Origin: JBKEAR01 sp047972425
GTDB taxonomy: Bacteria > Pseudomonadota > Alphaproteobacteria > JBKEAR01
DNA: 64,000 nucleotides
Direction: 5' to 3'
Assembly (NCBI GenBank): GCA_047972425.1
Contig: JBKEAR010000033.1
Location: 1 to 64,000 of the forward strand
Both the position numbers and the translations under genes were made by a program. The notes beneath the pieces were generated by a model. It searched no databases. It was not told the origin of the DNA and saw only the letters and a list, made by a program, of their open reading frames with translations. Shown here one piece after another: positions 44,694-54,061 of the stretch. Each line of letters opens with the position of its first letter. The first letter of the stretch is position 1.

Positions 44694-46172
44694 TTATAAT
44701 TCTTTTAGCGAATCATCAAATATAACAGTTACATCATCGGTTGGCTCTTTGGTCATTAGGCTAACCGCATATATAGCGGCCGATGCCAAAACAAATGCCG
44801 GCAGTAACTCATAAACATCAAAAATACCACCGCTCATTTTGTTCCAAGCAACCACAACAACCGTACCAACAACCACGCCCGCAATGGCACCGGCAAGGTT
44901 CATACGGCGCCAATAAAGCGATATTAAAATTACCGGCCCACAAGTGGCACCCAAACCGGCCCATGCGTAAGATACAATGGATAACACAGACGAATTTTCA
45001 TCTAACGCAATAAATGCAGCGACAATTGCAATTACCAAAACAGCTAAGCGCCCCACTAATAATTCAATTGAGTTATCTTTTTGGTTCCGAATAATCCAAC
45101 GCTCGAAAATATCGGAAGTAAAAGCTGCTGAGGCGATTAACAATTGGCTATCGGCAGTAGACATAATAGCCGCCATAATCGCCGCAAGTAAAATGCCCGA
45201 AACCAATGGATGAAATAAGATACCCACAAAGGTAACAAACACACGCTCTGGATCGGCTAAAGCATTATCGCCCGTAAAATAGGCCGCCCCAATTAACCCG
45301 ATTAAAATCGCACCAATCATGGTAAAGAAAGACCAGCTAGAGGCAATAATTTTGGCTTTATTCACCTCTTTTGCCGAAGATATTCCCATAAATCGGCTAA
45401 TAATATGGGGCTGGCCAAAATATCCTAAACCCCATGCCATAAGAGAAATTATTGAAACAAGGCCAATAGCTGTGCCATCGGGTTTTTTAAAGAAGTCTAA
45501 ATAACTGCCTTGGGCATCTAGGCTGGTTTGCACAGCCCCCCAACCGCCAAGCTCCGATAAAGCCACCAAAGGAACAACCACAAGGGCAAGCAACATAAGT
45601 AGGCCTTGGATAACATCGGTCCAACATACGGCCATATAGCCCCCTACTAGGGTATAGCCCACAATGAGCAACATGCCAATAAATACCGAGGCCTGATAAT
45701 TAATGCCAAAGACCTCCGAGAATAATTTACCACCCGCAACAAAGCCCGATGCGGTATAAAATAAGAAAAAGAAGAGAATAACAAGGGCAATAATTAAACG
45801 TAATATACCCTGATGATCCCGAAAGCGATTTTCGATATAACCGGGTATTGTAATGGAGTTATTGGCTCTTTCGGAAAATATTCGTAAACGTTTAGCCACA
45901 AATTGCCAATTAGCGATAATGCCTAAATAAAGGCCAAGGGCAATCCAAAAAGCTTGCATGCCGCCTGTAATGGCAAAACCGGGCAAGCCTAAAAGTAACC
46001 ACCCGCTCATATCAGATGCCACAGAGCTTAAAGCACTCGGAAACGACCCTAAAGTTCGACCACCCAAAACATAATCTTCGACATTTTTGGTTTTAAAATA
46101 AAAATAACCGCCAATAGTTAACATTAAAAGCATGTAGAGTGAAAAACTAAAATAAATATATCCGTTATCCAT
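44694..46172 (-). CDS. putP: Sodium/proline symporter
   Basis: A 492-residue SSS-family transporter with about 13 helices. 'GGRTLGSFPSALSSVASDMSGWLLLGLPG' near residue 36 contains the Na+ site Asp-Met-Ser-Gly characteristic of PutP. 'YFGQPHIISRFMGI' near residue 255 and 'MSTADSQLLIASAAFTSDI' near 340 are further signatures. It lies 26 bp downstream of putA on the same strand, so uptake and catabolism of proline are co-transcribed. Confidence 0.95.
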   Translation of the reverse strand: MDNGYIYFSFSLYMLLMLTIGGYFYFKTKNVEDYVLGGRTLGSFPSALSSVASDMSGWLLLGLPGFAITGGMQAFWIALGLYLGIIANWQFVAKRLRIFSERANNSITIPGYIENRFRDHQGILRLIIALVILFFFLFYTASGFVAGGKLFSEVFGINYQASVFIGMLLIVGYTLVGGYMAVCWTDVIQGLLMLLALVVVPLVALSELGGWGAVQTSLDAQGSYLDFFKKPDGTAIGLVSIISLMAWGLGYFGQPHIISRFMGISSAKEVNKAKIIASSWSFFTMIGAILIGLIGAAYFTGDNALADPERVFVTFVGILFHPLVSGILLAAIMAAIMSTADSQLLIASAAFTSDIFERWIIRNQKDNSIELLVGRLAVLVIAIVAAFIALDENSSVLSIVSYAWAGLGATCGPVILISLYWRRMNLAGAIAGVVVGTVVVVAWNKMSGGIFDVYELLPAFVLASAAIYAVSLMTKEPTDDVTVIFDDSLKEL

Positions 46173-46198
46173 GCTGTTTCCTTTCGTCTTCTTTTTGT

Positions 46199-49100
46199 TT
46201 ATAAGCGCATAAGCTCCGTATTACCCACAGTGCGGGCAATATCGGTACTTATGGTTTTTTCGGTCGTTAAATTAATAATCATATCCATATTTAACGATAT
46301 CCGGCCATTATCGTTATAAATTAAATTGGCCATATTATAAACCGGTATGACCTGTTTATTATCCCATGATATTTTTTTTGTAAGCTGCGCAATATTTTTA
46401 TGGCATGTTAATACGCCATTGGCTTCACTTAAAGATGCATCATCTCGCCGTATTTCATAAGGGGGTAAAATATCCGTTTTTAAAAACTCTTGCCACGGAT
46501 AAGGTAGTTCATCATTAAGTAACAGTTTATTGGTTGATGCCCAAACAGCGATAATTGCGAGTAGACTATGAAAATTGGGTTGAGCATAATCGATAAATAT
46601 ATTTCCCCTTGGTTGTAAAGAGAGTATATTCGATTCTCCCGTAATGGCCGGCAATGTTAAATTTTTTGTAAAATATGGCACCCAAAATGTTGCTAAATCA
46701 TGCAAATAATTATCCATAATATCCAATTGCGATTTCGGTAAATTCAGAATATTTACCTTTTTTTGCCATTGTTTGATAGCTGCAGCAATATCCGATTTTT
46801 GCCAAGCAGAAGTGTTAACTCGTTTTAAGTTACCATCTCTAATATCACTGGCTGTAAATAAATAGTCTGTATTATTTTGATGCCGATTGGTAATGGGGGC
46901 AAAACGTTTAAGATAATGGGGGCCGCCGGCTTTAGGCCCCGTGCCCGATAATCCGCGCCCACCAAAAGGCTGCATACCCACAATGGCACCAATTTGGTTA
47001 CGATTAATGTAAATATTACCAATAGGCAAATTTTTAGCAATATATTCGCTATTATAGGATATACGCGAGTGAATACCTGCCGTTAAACCATAACCAAGCG
47101 CCTTAATTTGTTCAATTAGCCCATCAAGCTCATTGCGCTCATACGCATAAATATGGAGTATGGGGCCAAATTGCTCTTTTTCTAGCTGATTAATATCGGT
47201 AATCTCAAATAATGTTGGGGCAACAAAGCTTCCTTTTTGTGTATCTTCGTTATGTTTAAGCGTATAGAGTAACAAAAATTTACTTGATTTTTCATTGATA
47301 TATTTTTGTAAATTTTGTTGGGCTTCGCTATCAATAATCGGGCCGACATCGCAATTTAACGAGAGTGGCGAGCCAAATTTAAGCTCCTTCATTGCCCCTT
47401 GTAATAAGCCGCAAATATTAGCATAAGCATCTTTTTGCACACATAAAATACGCAATGCCGAGCATCGCTGCCCTGCCGATTGAAAAGCCGAAGCAATAAC
47501 ATCGTCTACCACTTGCTCTGGCAATGCGGTTGAATCGACAATCATGGCATTTTGCCCACCGGTTTCGGCAATAAAAGCCGCTTGGGGTGAATTTTCACTT
47601 AACGCTTTTTGAATATATTTGGCAACCTCGGTAGAGCCGGTAAAGGCCACACCCGCTAAATCTTCTAACTCGGTTAAAGCCGCCCCCACATCGCCTGCAC
47701 CCAAAACAAGCTGTAAGGCCCCACTAGGTACACCCAATGTATGCATTTTTTTGATGGTATAATAGGCAATGAGCGATGTTTGCTCCGCCGGTTTTGCTAT
47801 AACCACATTACCGCTTACAAGTGCGGCCGCAATTTGCCCAATAAAAATGGCTAACGGAAAGTTCCATGGGCTAATACACACCCAAATACCTTGCGCCTGA
47901 TGATAAGCCGTTAATTTATCGGCTTGTAACGCATAATAACGGCAAAAATCAACAGCCTCGCGTATTTCGGCAATGGCATCTTTGCGGGTTTTTCCGGCCT
48001 CATAGATGCATAAATTCATATAATCCAGCCAATTTTCTTCGATCATATCGGCGGTTTTCAATAAAATTTCTTTGCGTTTTTTTATATTTGTCCCGGCCCA
48101 TGTCACCACGGTATTTTGTGCAGCCTGATAAACATCATCGATTGATGCACGCTGAATATAAGCTTTCTCGCCAATTTTTAATAGATTATCAAAGGGTGCA
48201 AAACATTCTTGCGCATCTTCATTTTGTGTTAAATTTGCAGTAAGCGAATGGGCATTAAGCCCTAATGGGGCTGTGATATTGCTATCAATCACAGCCAATT
48301 GGCAATCATCGCTTAAATCATGACCCACCGAATTTTTGCGCCCTTGCCCATAAATATCGGGTGGTAAAACTATTTTTTCATTGGGTATTTGCGCAAAATT
48401 ATTAACCAATTCAAACGGATTTTGTAACAAATTCTCTATGGGAATATCCGTATTACCAACCAAATGCACAAATGATGAATTGGCACTATTTTCTAACAAA
48501 CGCCGTATTAAATAAGAAAGTAAATGAGAATATGTGCCCACAGGGGCATAAATGCGCGATGGTAACTGATATTCGGTAATGATTTGCTTATGTAAATCTT
48601 CGCCCATGCCAAACAGGCATTGGAACTCGTAATCAATATCTTTACCTTGCATCATCGCAATAACATCGGCAACCGTTGCCGCATTGTGGGTTGCAAATTG
48701 TGGATAAAAAACATCGGCATATTCAATAAGCTTTTGCGCACATATTAAATAGGCGGCATCGGTGGTTTCTTTGCGTGTCCATACGGGGTAGCTTTTTTCG
48801 CCCAATTCCTGATAATGTTTAATTTCGCTATCCCAATAGGCACCTTTAACTAAGCGCACCATAATTTTTTTATTATTCTGTTTGGCAACTTCATATAACC
48901 AATCAATCACCGCGGGGCAACGTTTTTGGTAAGATTGCACCACAACACCTAAACCGTCCCAACCGGCTAAATCGGGGTTTTTTAATAGAGCCTCCGTTGC
49001 ATCTAAAGTAAGTTCTAAACGCTCAGCTTCTTCGGCATCAATATTCAGCCCGATATTATAATTTTTGGCCACAAGGCAAAGCTCGGTAAGCAACGCAATA

Positions 49101-49879
49101 ATTTGGGGCAATGCATTTTGCTTTTGGCTATGCTCAAAACGCGGATAAATAGCCGAAATTTTAACCGATACACCGTAATTTTCGGTTACTTTGGCATCTT
49201 TGTTAGCCAGTTGCCCAATGGCATGCATGCTATCCAGATAACTTTGATAATAATATTGAGCATCATGGTGCGAGCGTGCGCCCTCACCCAACATATCAAA
49301 GGAGTAACGCCAACCGCTTGCCGTCATTTTTTGGGCTTTTTTAAGGGCAATATCAATATTTTCGCCCAACACAAATTGCTTGCCCATGATCTCCATGGAT
49401 TTTTTAATGGCCGTGCGAATAATGGGCTGCGATGTTTTGGCACTAAAATCGCTTAAATATTCTTTAAAGCTCTTTTTTTGCTCTTTATTTAACTGTAAAA
49501 ATTTATGGGTTAAAAACAAGCCCCAACTGGAGGCATTTACAAATAGGGAGTCACTTTGCCCCAAATGTTTTTGCCAATTTTCATGGTCAATTTTATCAAT
49601 AATCAAGGCATCCTGATTTTGTTTATCTGGCGTGCGCAACATGGCCTCGGCAAGGCTCATAAGCATAATACCTTCTTCACTCGAAAGCGAATATTCCTGC
49701 CAAAAGGCATCAAAAATATTATGTTTGCTTTTATGACGAATTTCAGTAATGAGCTTTTTACCAACATTTGTTGCGCTATTAAAATCAATTTTATTAAAAT
49801 CAAACTGGTTGATATAATATGCGTAGGCTTTACTTTCATCTTTTAAGTAAAATTTACGTATCATGCTTCTAGACACCAT
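46199..49879 (-). CDS. putA: Bifunctional proline dehydrogenase / P5C dehydrogenase
   Basis: PutA oxidises proline to glutamate in two steps. The ATG at 49879 with AGGAG upstream gives 1226 residues. An N-terminal helical region is followed by the FAD-linked proline dehydrogenase barrel ('VKISAIYPRFE', 'RLVKGAYWDSEIK', about 230-480). The aldehyde dehydrogenase domain then shows Glu in 'AETGGQNAMIVDS' and catalytic Cys in 'SAGQRCSALR' (about 770-805). A C-terminal domain completes it. No ribbon-helix-helix DNA-binding domain is present, so it does not regulate itself. The divergent GntR gene is the obvious candidate regulator. Confidence 0.96.
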   Translation of the reverse strand: MVSRSMIRKFYLKDESKAYAYYINQFDFNKIDFNSATNVGKKLITEIRHKSKHNIFDAFWQEYSLSSEEGIMLMSLAEAMLRTPDKQNQDALIIDKIDHENWQKHLGQSDSLFVNASSWGLFLTHKFLQLNKEQKKSFKEYLSDFSAKTSQPIIRTAIKKSMEIMGKQFVLGENIDIALKKAQKMTASGWRYSFDMLGEGARSHHDAQYYYQSYLDSMHAIGQLANKDAKVTENYGVSVKISAIYPRFEHSQKQNALPQIIALLTELCLVAKNYNIGLNIDAEEAERLELTLDATEALLKNPDLAGWDGLGVVVQSYQKRCPAVIDWLYEVAKQNNKKIMVRLVKGAYWDSEIKHYQELGEKSYPVWTRKETTDAAYLICAQKLIEYADVFYPQFATHNAATVADVIAMMQGKDIDYEFQCLFGMGEDLHKQIITEYQLPSRIYAPVGTYSHLLSYLIRRLLENSANSSFVHLVGNTDIPIENLLQNPFELVNNFAQIPNEKIVLPPDIYGQGRKNSVGHDLSDDCQLAVIDSNITAPLGLNAHSLTANLTQNEDAQECFAPFDNLLKIGEKAYIQRASIDDVYQAAQNTVVTWAGTNIKKRKEILLKTADMIEENWLDYMNLCIYEAGKTRKDAIAEIREAVDFCRYYALQADKLTAYHQAQGIWVCISPWNFPLAIFIGQIAAALVSGNVVIAKPAEQTSLIAYYTIKKMHTLGVPSGALQLVLGAGDVGAALTELEDLAGVAFTGSTEVAKYIQKALSENSPQAAFIAETGGQNAMIVDSTALPEQVVDDVIASAFQSAGQRCSALRILCVQKDAYANICGLLQGAMKELKFGSPLSLNCDVGPIIDSEAQQNLQKYINEKSSKFLLLYTLKHNEDTQKGSFVAPTLFEITDINQLEKEQFGPILHIYAYERNELDGLIEQIKALGYGLTAGIHSRISYNSEYIAKNLPIGNIYINRNQIGAIVGMQPFGGRGLSGTGPKAGGPHYLKRFAPITNRHQNNTDYLFTASDIRDGNLKRVNTSAWQKSDIAAAIKQWQKKVNILNLPKSQLDIMDNYLHDLATFWVPYFTKNLTLPAITGESNILSLQPRGNIFIDYAQPNFHSLLAIIAVWASTNKLLLNDELPYPWQEFLKTDILPPYEIRRDDASLSEANGVLTCHKNIAQLTKKISWDNKQVIPVYNMANLIYNDNGRISLNMDMIINLTTEKTISTDIARTVGNTELMRL

Positions 49880-50051
49880 AAAAGTCTCCTTTTGCATATA
49901 TCTTATGCTAACAACAAAACCCTACTTGAAAAAATGATTAAAAACAAGGCATTTTTTTTCATTTTTCATTCATTTCACCATTTACTGGCCTTATTCCATA
50001 AGATATTCATGGTTATTTTTTTAATAACTTCGGTTTATCAGTAAAGATTTT

Positions 50052-50101
50052 GGTCAACATATTTGCTTTTTCTTGACCTTAAATTGAGAATTGGATATTT
50101 T
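50052..50101 (+). promoter_or_regulatory. Promoter and candidate operator of the GntR gene
   Basis: -35 TTGACC (50073-50078) and -10 TATTTT (50096-50101) with 17-bp spacing. GGTCAA (50052-50057) and the TTGACC form a dyad with 15 bases between, so a regulator bound there would cover the -35 box. Autoregulation is inferred. Confidence 0.45.
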
Positions 50102-50125
50102 AAAGTGATTAGCAAAGGATTGAAA

Positions 50126-50857
50126 ATGAGCAGTAAACAGCCGAGACTCTATCAAAAAATTGGAGAGCAGATTAAAGAAGATATTTTAACCGAATTTCAG
50201 GTGGGCGACCGTTTACCGCCAGAGCGGATTATTGCCGATAAATATAATGTTGGCCGTGCGGTGGTGCGCGAAGCAATTATTATGCTAGAGCTTGAAAATT
50301 TAGTAGAAGTTAAAAAGGGTTCGGGAATTTATCTCATTAGCGATGTTGGTTTATCCAGCCAATCGCTCACCGACCAAATTGGCCCTTTTGAGCATTTACA
50401 AGCGCGCCAGATTATCGAAAGCAATATTGCAAAATTTGCTGCCATGCAGGTTACCAAAGCCGATATTATCCACCTAAGAGAAGCCATTGATATGGAAGAA
50501 AAAAATCTGATAGATGGCCAAATAGACGATAGCGGCGATAAGATGTTTCATTTAGCACTTGCCCAAGCCACACAAAATAGTGCCTTTGTCGATATTATCA
50601 ACTATTTTTGGAGCTGGCGCGAAATTAGCCCCATGTGGAAGAAGCTCCATAGCCATATCAACGATACAAATTATCGTAAAAAATGGTTAACCGATCATAA
50701 AGAAATCTTTACCGCCATTCATAAAAAAGAGGCCGATGCCGCCTATAACGCCATGTGGAACCATTTAGAGAATGTTAAGGAAACGCTGATTACGCTCTCT
50801 AATGCCGAAGACCCCGGCTTTGATGGTTATTTATATATGGATACACCCAAGTTATAA
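50126..50857 (+). CDS. GntR/FadR-family transcriptional regulator
   Basis: 243 residues from ATG 50126 (AAAGGAT upstream). An N-terminal winged helix ('IGEQIKEDILTEF', 'LPPERIIADKYNVGRAVVREAIIMLELENLVEVKKGSGIYL', residues about 8-70) is joined to a helical FCD effector domain with metal-type His/Asp positions ('FHLALAQATQN', 'HKEIFTAIHKKEADAAYNAMWNHLE'). FCD regulators sense organic acids or related metabolites. It is divergent from putA and may control proline use. Confidence 0.88.
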   Translation: MSSKQPRLYQKIGEQIKEDILTEFQVGDRLPPERIIADKYNVGRAVVREAIIMLELENLVEVKKGSGIYLISDVGLSSQSLTDQIGPFEHLQARQIIESNIAKFAAMQVTKADIIHLREAIDMEEKNLIDGQIDDSGDKMFHLALAQATQNSAFVDIINYFWSWREISPMWKKLHSHINDTNYRKKWLTDHKEIFTAIHKKEADAAYNAMWNHLENVKETLITLSNAEDPGFDGYLYMDTPKL

Positions 50858-50905
50858 GCCATTATTATCCCCATTCATCCATTTAAAACCGTTATTTTTA
50901 TGAAG

Positions 50906-50961
50906 ATACAGGCAGAGAATATGCTCTTTTATGGGATTTCTATGGTTTTCTCTGCCTGTAT
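50906..50961. terminator. Long-stemmed hairpin between gntR and the GH31 gene
   Basis: A 14-bp perfect inverted repeat (ATACAGGCAGAGAA / TTCTCTGCCTGTAT) with a 28-base loop, between convergent genes. There is no T-run. It may act as a terminator or an mRNA-stabilising structure. Confidence 0.45.
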
Positions 50962-50969
50962 TGGGATAA

Positions 50970-50998
50970 TCCATAATACTCATACGGAATATTATGGA
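50970..50998. repeat. Second intergenic hairpin
   Basis: TCCATAATA and TATTATGGA flank 11 bases, directly before the GH31 stop codon. Together with the 14-bp hairpin beside it this forms a structured 3' region. Confidence 0.45.
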
Positions 50999-51008
50999 TA
51001 TTTATGGC

Positions 51009-53519
51009 TTAAAAATGGGCATCAGGGTCACTCATGCCAATCAAATCAAATGGCTCAAAGCTAATGACTACCTGATAATCTGTTTGGCGATAGGGATATT
51101 TTAACCGAACCGCTTTGGCTGTGGCATCGTAACGCCAGCCCAAATTGGCAGCGGCATATTTTTTGGGGTCAATGATTTGCGGTATCCGCTGCCCATCAAT
51201 CTCGACCCAATAGCCACCTTTATGGATATTAATGACCTCTAAACTCAAGCTTTCCACTGGTGATGCATAATTGCCCTCATGGCTAAAATTAATCACATAT
51301 TTTTCGGTATCAGCACCCGTATGAATATTGGTTTTTAGATAGTCACCCTTTTGATAATCCAAGGTTTTTCCGTCATCTTGGTACCAACAAAATTGGCTTT
51401 CTTTACCCGGTGCAAATAGAATATTCACCGCCTTCATTTCATCTTTTTGCAGGCGTTTTAGGTCGTTCGTTGTTGGGATAATCGCCCCTTCGGGAATGAA
51501 TATCGGCACATCATCTAAGTCAACTTCTTGCTCTACAATCTCACCGCCTTGGTAATAATTGCGGCTAGTGTAATCGTACCAACCTTGGCCTTTGGGTAAG
51601 TAGGTTTGATGATAAATCTCACCTTCATTCACAATATTTGAAACCAGCATAGATGCACCAAACATAAAGTCCACAGCTTCGTGATAAACATCCGCATCCC
51701 CTTGGAAGTCGCAAATGAGTGCGCGCATTATCGGTTGGCCATCTTGGGAGGCCTTATAAAGCAGAGAATAAAGATAAGGCATATGCTGATAGCGAAAATG
51801 AATGGCATCTTTAATCATCTCGCCCACATCTTCATACATCCAAGGTTCGGTTACGGTATTATCGGTATTGCACGAATGGATAGAAAACCGAGGCATAAAA
51901 ATACCATGTTGCACCCAACGCAAAAGTAGCTCGGCATCGGGGCGTTTACCCTGAAAGCCCCCAACATCGGCTCCTTGGTTAGCCACACCGCTTAAGCCCA
52001 TGCCCAACATGGTTGCGATATTATATTTTAGGCTCTTCCAAGAGGTAAAATTATCCCCCGACCATGTTTGGGCATAACGCTGAATACCCGCCGCCCCTGA
52101 GCGACAAACCACATAGGGGCGCAAATTGGGATAAACCTGATGAATAGCTTTATGCGTTGTAAAGCACATCATGTTGGATTGAAACGAGCGTAAAGCCCCG
52201 GCATATCCGCCCATACCTTCATTATCGCAATAGGCATAGGCATCTTCTATTTCATATTCGCAATTATCATTCCAAACCGATGATGTTCCTTGCTCAAGCA
52301 CTTCTTTAATCAGCTCTTGTTTCCAAAACTCGCGGGCTTTGGGGTTGGTGAAGTCCACAAACGAGCCTGCACCGCCCCACCATAAGCCTGTATAAGGTGC
52401 AGTAGCATCGGCTGTTTTAATAAAGGCATCATGGGCTAAAAAATCATTATATTTGGGATGCGTTAATAAAATACCCGGCTTTACATTGGGCGATACGGTA
52501 ACACCCAAATTATTCATGGCGGCAAACCAAGCTTTGGGGTCATGAAAGCGGGTATGGTTCCATGTGAGAACATAGCGTTTACCATCGGCCCCTACTGTAT
52601 AACCCGATGATAGCTGAAAACCGTCAATCGGGATATCATAAGCCAAATTTTGCTCAACAAAATCTAAAATTTCACCATCGCAATCTTTAGGAAGCTCCAC
52701 ATAATACATGGTTGAGCCCAAATATCCCAATGAATATAAAGGGGCTAAATAGGTTTTACCGGTTAAATCCGTATAGCGTTCAACCACCTTTTGCACACAT
52801 GGCCCGTTGATGATAAATAGGTCGATATCGCCGCCATCGGTTTGGAAATACCCGTATGGATGCCAATAGCCGCTGACCTCGGCACCAAAATTAAACTTAC
52901 TATTCCAAAAATTATTATAAAAATAGCCCGATGCCCCTTGGTCATTGCCTGAAATTTTAATATAAAACGGAATATGTTTGTATAAATTGGTTGTATTTTC
53001 GCTATCATAACCAATAGAATCTTTGGGGGCAATGGCAACCTCTTTACCAATTTTATTCAGGCTGCCTGTGCTTTCGCCCAGCCCATAAAAATTATCGTTT
53101 TTTTCAAGCTCAAAATAATGGAAGCGGCGGCCTAAATGATCCTCTCTTAACGCCCGCCCTTCTAAATCCTTATAGAGTAATCGGCCATTTTGATCTTTAA
53201 CACCAAAGGCAAAAGGCTCTTTTTTAATGCGTAAAGTCAGGTTGCCTGCCGTGATATTAACAAAATTCCCTTCTTCGGTAATTTGTGGCAATAATGGCTT
53301 TACCCGTTTGCGCTCATTTTTTAAAAGGTTATCATAGGCATCGTCCCAAGCTGTGGTGACAAGGGCATAAGAGGCTTCTTCAAACTGGCTATCAAAACCA
53401 CCACGAATACGAATAATATCTTCCGTTACAAAATATACCCGATAATCAAAGGCATTGGTTGAAACCACCAAATAATCATCAGACTGCTGAATCCCTAAAA
53501 ATTTTACGGCTGTTTTCAC
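51009..53519 (-). CDS. Glycoside hydrolase family 31 (alpha-glucosidase/alpha-xylosidase type)
   Basis: An 836-residue retaining alpha-glycosidase. N-terminal beta-sandwich (1-240; 'NDNFYGLGESTG'), then a barrel with the nucleophile Asp in 'SSVWNDNCEYEI' (near residue 415) and the acid/base Asp in 'TWSGDNFTSW' (near 485), and C-terminal sandwich domains. No signal peptide, so the substrate is probably an imported oligosaccharide. The exact specificity (glucosyl, xylosyl or sulfoquinovosyl) cannot be fixed by eye. It stands alone, with no transporter adjacent. Confidence 0.9.
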   Translation of the reverse strand: MKTAVKFLGIQQSDDYLVVSTNAFDYRVYFVTEDIIRIRGGFDSQFEEASYALVTTAWDDAYDNLLKNERKRVKPLLPQITEEGNFVNITAGNLTLRIKKEPFAFGVKDQNGRLLYKDLEGRALREDHLGRRFHYFELEKNDNFYGLGESTGSLNKIGKEVAIAPKDSIGYDSENTTNLYKHIPFYIKISGNDQGASGYFYNNFWNSKFNFGAEVSGYWHPYGYFQTDGGDIDLFIINGPCVQKVVERYTDLTGKTYLAPLYSLGYLGSTMYYVELPKDCDGEILDFVEQNLAYDIPIDGFQLSSGYTVGADGKRYVLTWNHTRFHDPKAWFAAMNNLGVTVSPNVKPGILLTHPKYNDFLAHDAFIKTADATAPYTGLWWGGAGSFVDFTNPKAREFWKQELIKEVLEQGTSSVWNDNCEYEIEDAYAYCDNEGMGGYAGALRSFQSNMMCFTTHKAIHQVYPNLRPYVVCRSGAAGIQRYAQTWSGDNFTSWKSLKYNIATMLGMGLSGVANQGADVGGFQGKRPDAELLLRWVQHGIFMPRFSIHSCNTDNTVTEPWMYEDVGEMIKDAIHFRYQHMPYLYSLLYKASQDGQPIMRALICDFQGDADVYHEAVDFMFGASMLVSNIVNEGEIYHQTYLPKGQGWYDYTSRNYYQGGEIVEQEVDLDDVPIFIPEGAIIPTTNDLKRLQKDEMKAVNILFAPGKESQFCWYQDDGKTLDYQKGDYLKTNIHTGADTEKYVINFSHEGNYASPVESLSLEVINIHKGGYWVEIDGQRIPQIIDPKKYAAANLGWRYDATAKAVRLKYPYRQTDYQVVISFEPFDLIGMSDPDAHF

Positions 53520-53740
53520 GTTGCAACCTCCCTATCCTTGCAATTTTACCCATTAAACAGTAAATATTTAATACCAATTATAAAAATTTGTCAACCAAAA
53601 TAGTCGGCTGATTATTTCGTATAAATACAATTATAAGCTGATTTATTTTTACCTATAGGCATATTCTTTTATTGGGGAAGGTACAGACAGATAAATGAAG
53701 GATTACTCTGATGAAAAAAATTATACCATTAATAACTTTA

Positions 53741-53774
53741 ATATAGTCTATACATAAATATAGTCTATACATAA
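53741..53774. repeat. 17-bp perfect tandem duplication
   Basis: ATATAGTCTATACATAA occurs twice in a row (53741-53757 and 53758-53774), at the left junction of the insertion element. Confidence 0.8.
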
Positions 53775-53919
53775 TAAAATGATTATATAAACATCAGTGA
53801 TAATTTGATACTAAGGGGTTTGCAGCCCCTTAATAATCCCCGCACACAGCTACGCTCTGGGCAACTTCGTTACATTAGGTAATACTAAAATTTATTATCA
53901 TTTTAAGTAGTATTACCTA
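53744..53919. mobile_element. MITE-like insertion element (176 bp) with TA target duplication
   Basis: Flanked by TA at 53742-53743 and 53920-53921. Ends are TAGTCTATAC... and (reversed) TAGGTAATAC..., with further loose similarity inward (both have AAAATGAT). The right end is itself one arm of a perfect 12-bp inverted repeat (53876-53887 / 53908-53919). The left end contains a 17-bp sequence repeated in tandem, starting two bases outside the element. No coding capacity. The TA duplication suggests mobilisation by an IS630/mariner-type transposase encoded elsewhere. Confidence 0.65.
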
Positions 53920-54029
53920 TATTATTAAGCTTAACGTCAATTACGGCATTTGCCCATGGCGGACGTACCGATAAAAACGGTTGCCACCAAAATACAAAAA
54001 CCGGCGGACGTCATTGCCATTAAAATAAA

Positions 54030-54052
54030 AGAGCAAACTTGGTGTTTGCTCT
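54030..54052. terminator. Bidirectional terminator
   Basis: A 9-bp stem (AGAGCAAAC / GTTTGCTCT) with a 5-base loop, AAAA to the left and TTCTTTTT to the right. It serves the split secreted-protein gene (+) and the SLC13-type transporter (-). Confidence 0.85.
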
Positions 54053-54061
54053 TTCTTTTTA

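Larger units (their letters stand above)
53711..54023 (+). pseudogene. Small secreted YHYH/His-rich protein gene, split by an insertion
   Basis: The first 11 codons (ATG 53711, AAGGA upstream at 53698) read MKKIIPLITLI and then stop. After the 176-bp insertion and one TA copy, the frame resumes at 53922 and ends at TAA 54021-54023. Joining the two gives 44 residues: a textbook signal peptide ending TAFA and a 22-residue mature part with 'GGRTDKNGCHQN' and 'TGGRHCH'. This is the pattern of small 'GRTD-x-x-GCH...HCH' proteins. A terminator follows. Function unknown; Cys/His content suggests metal binding. Confidence 0.7.
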
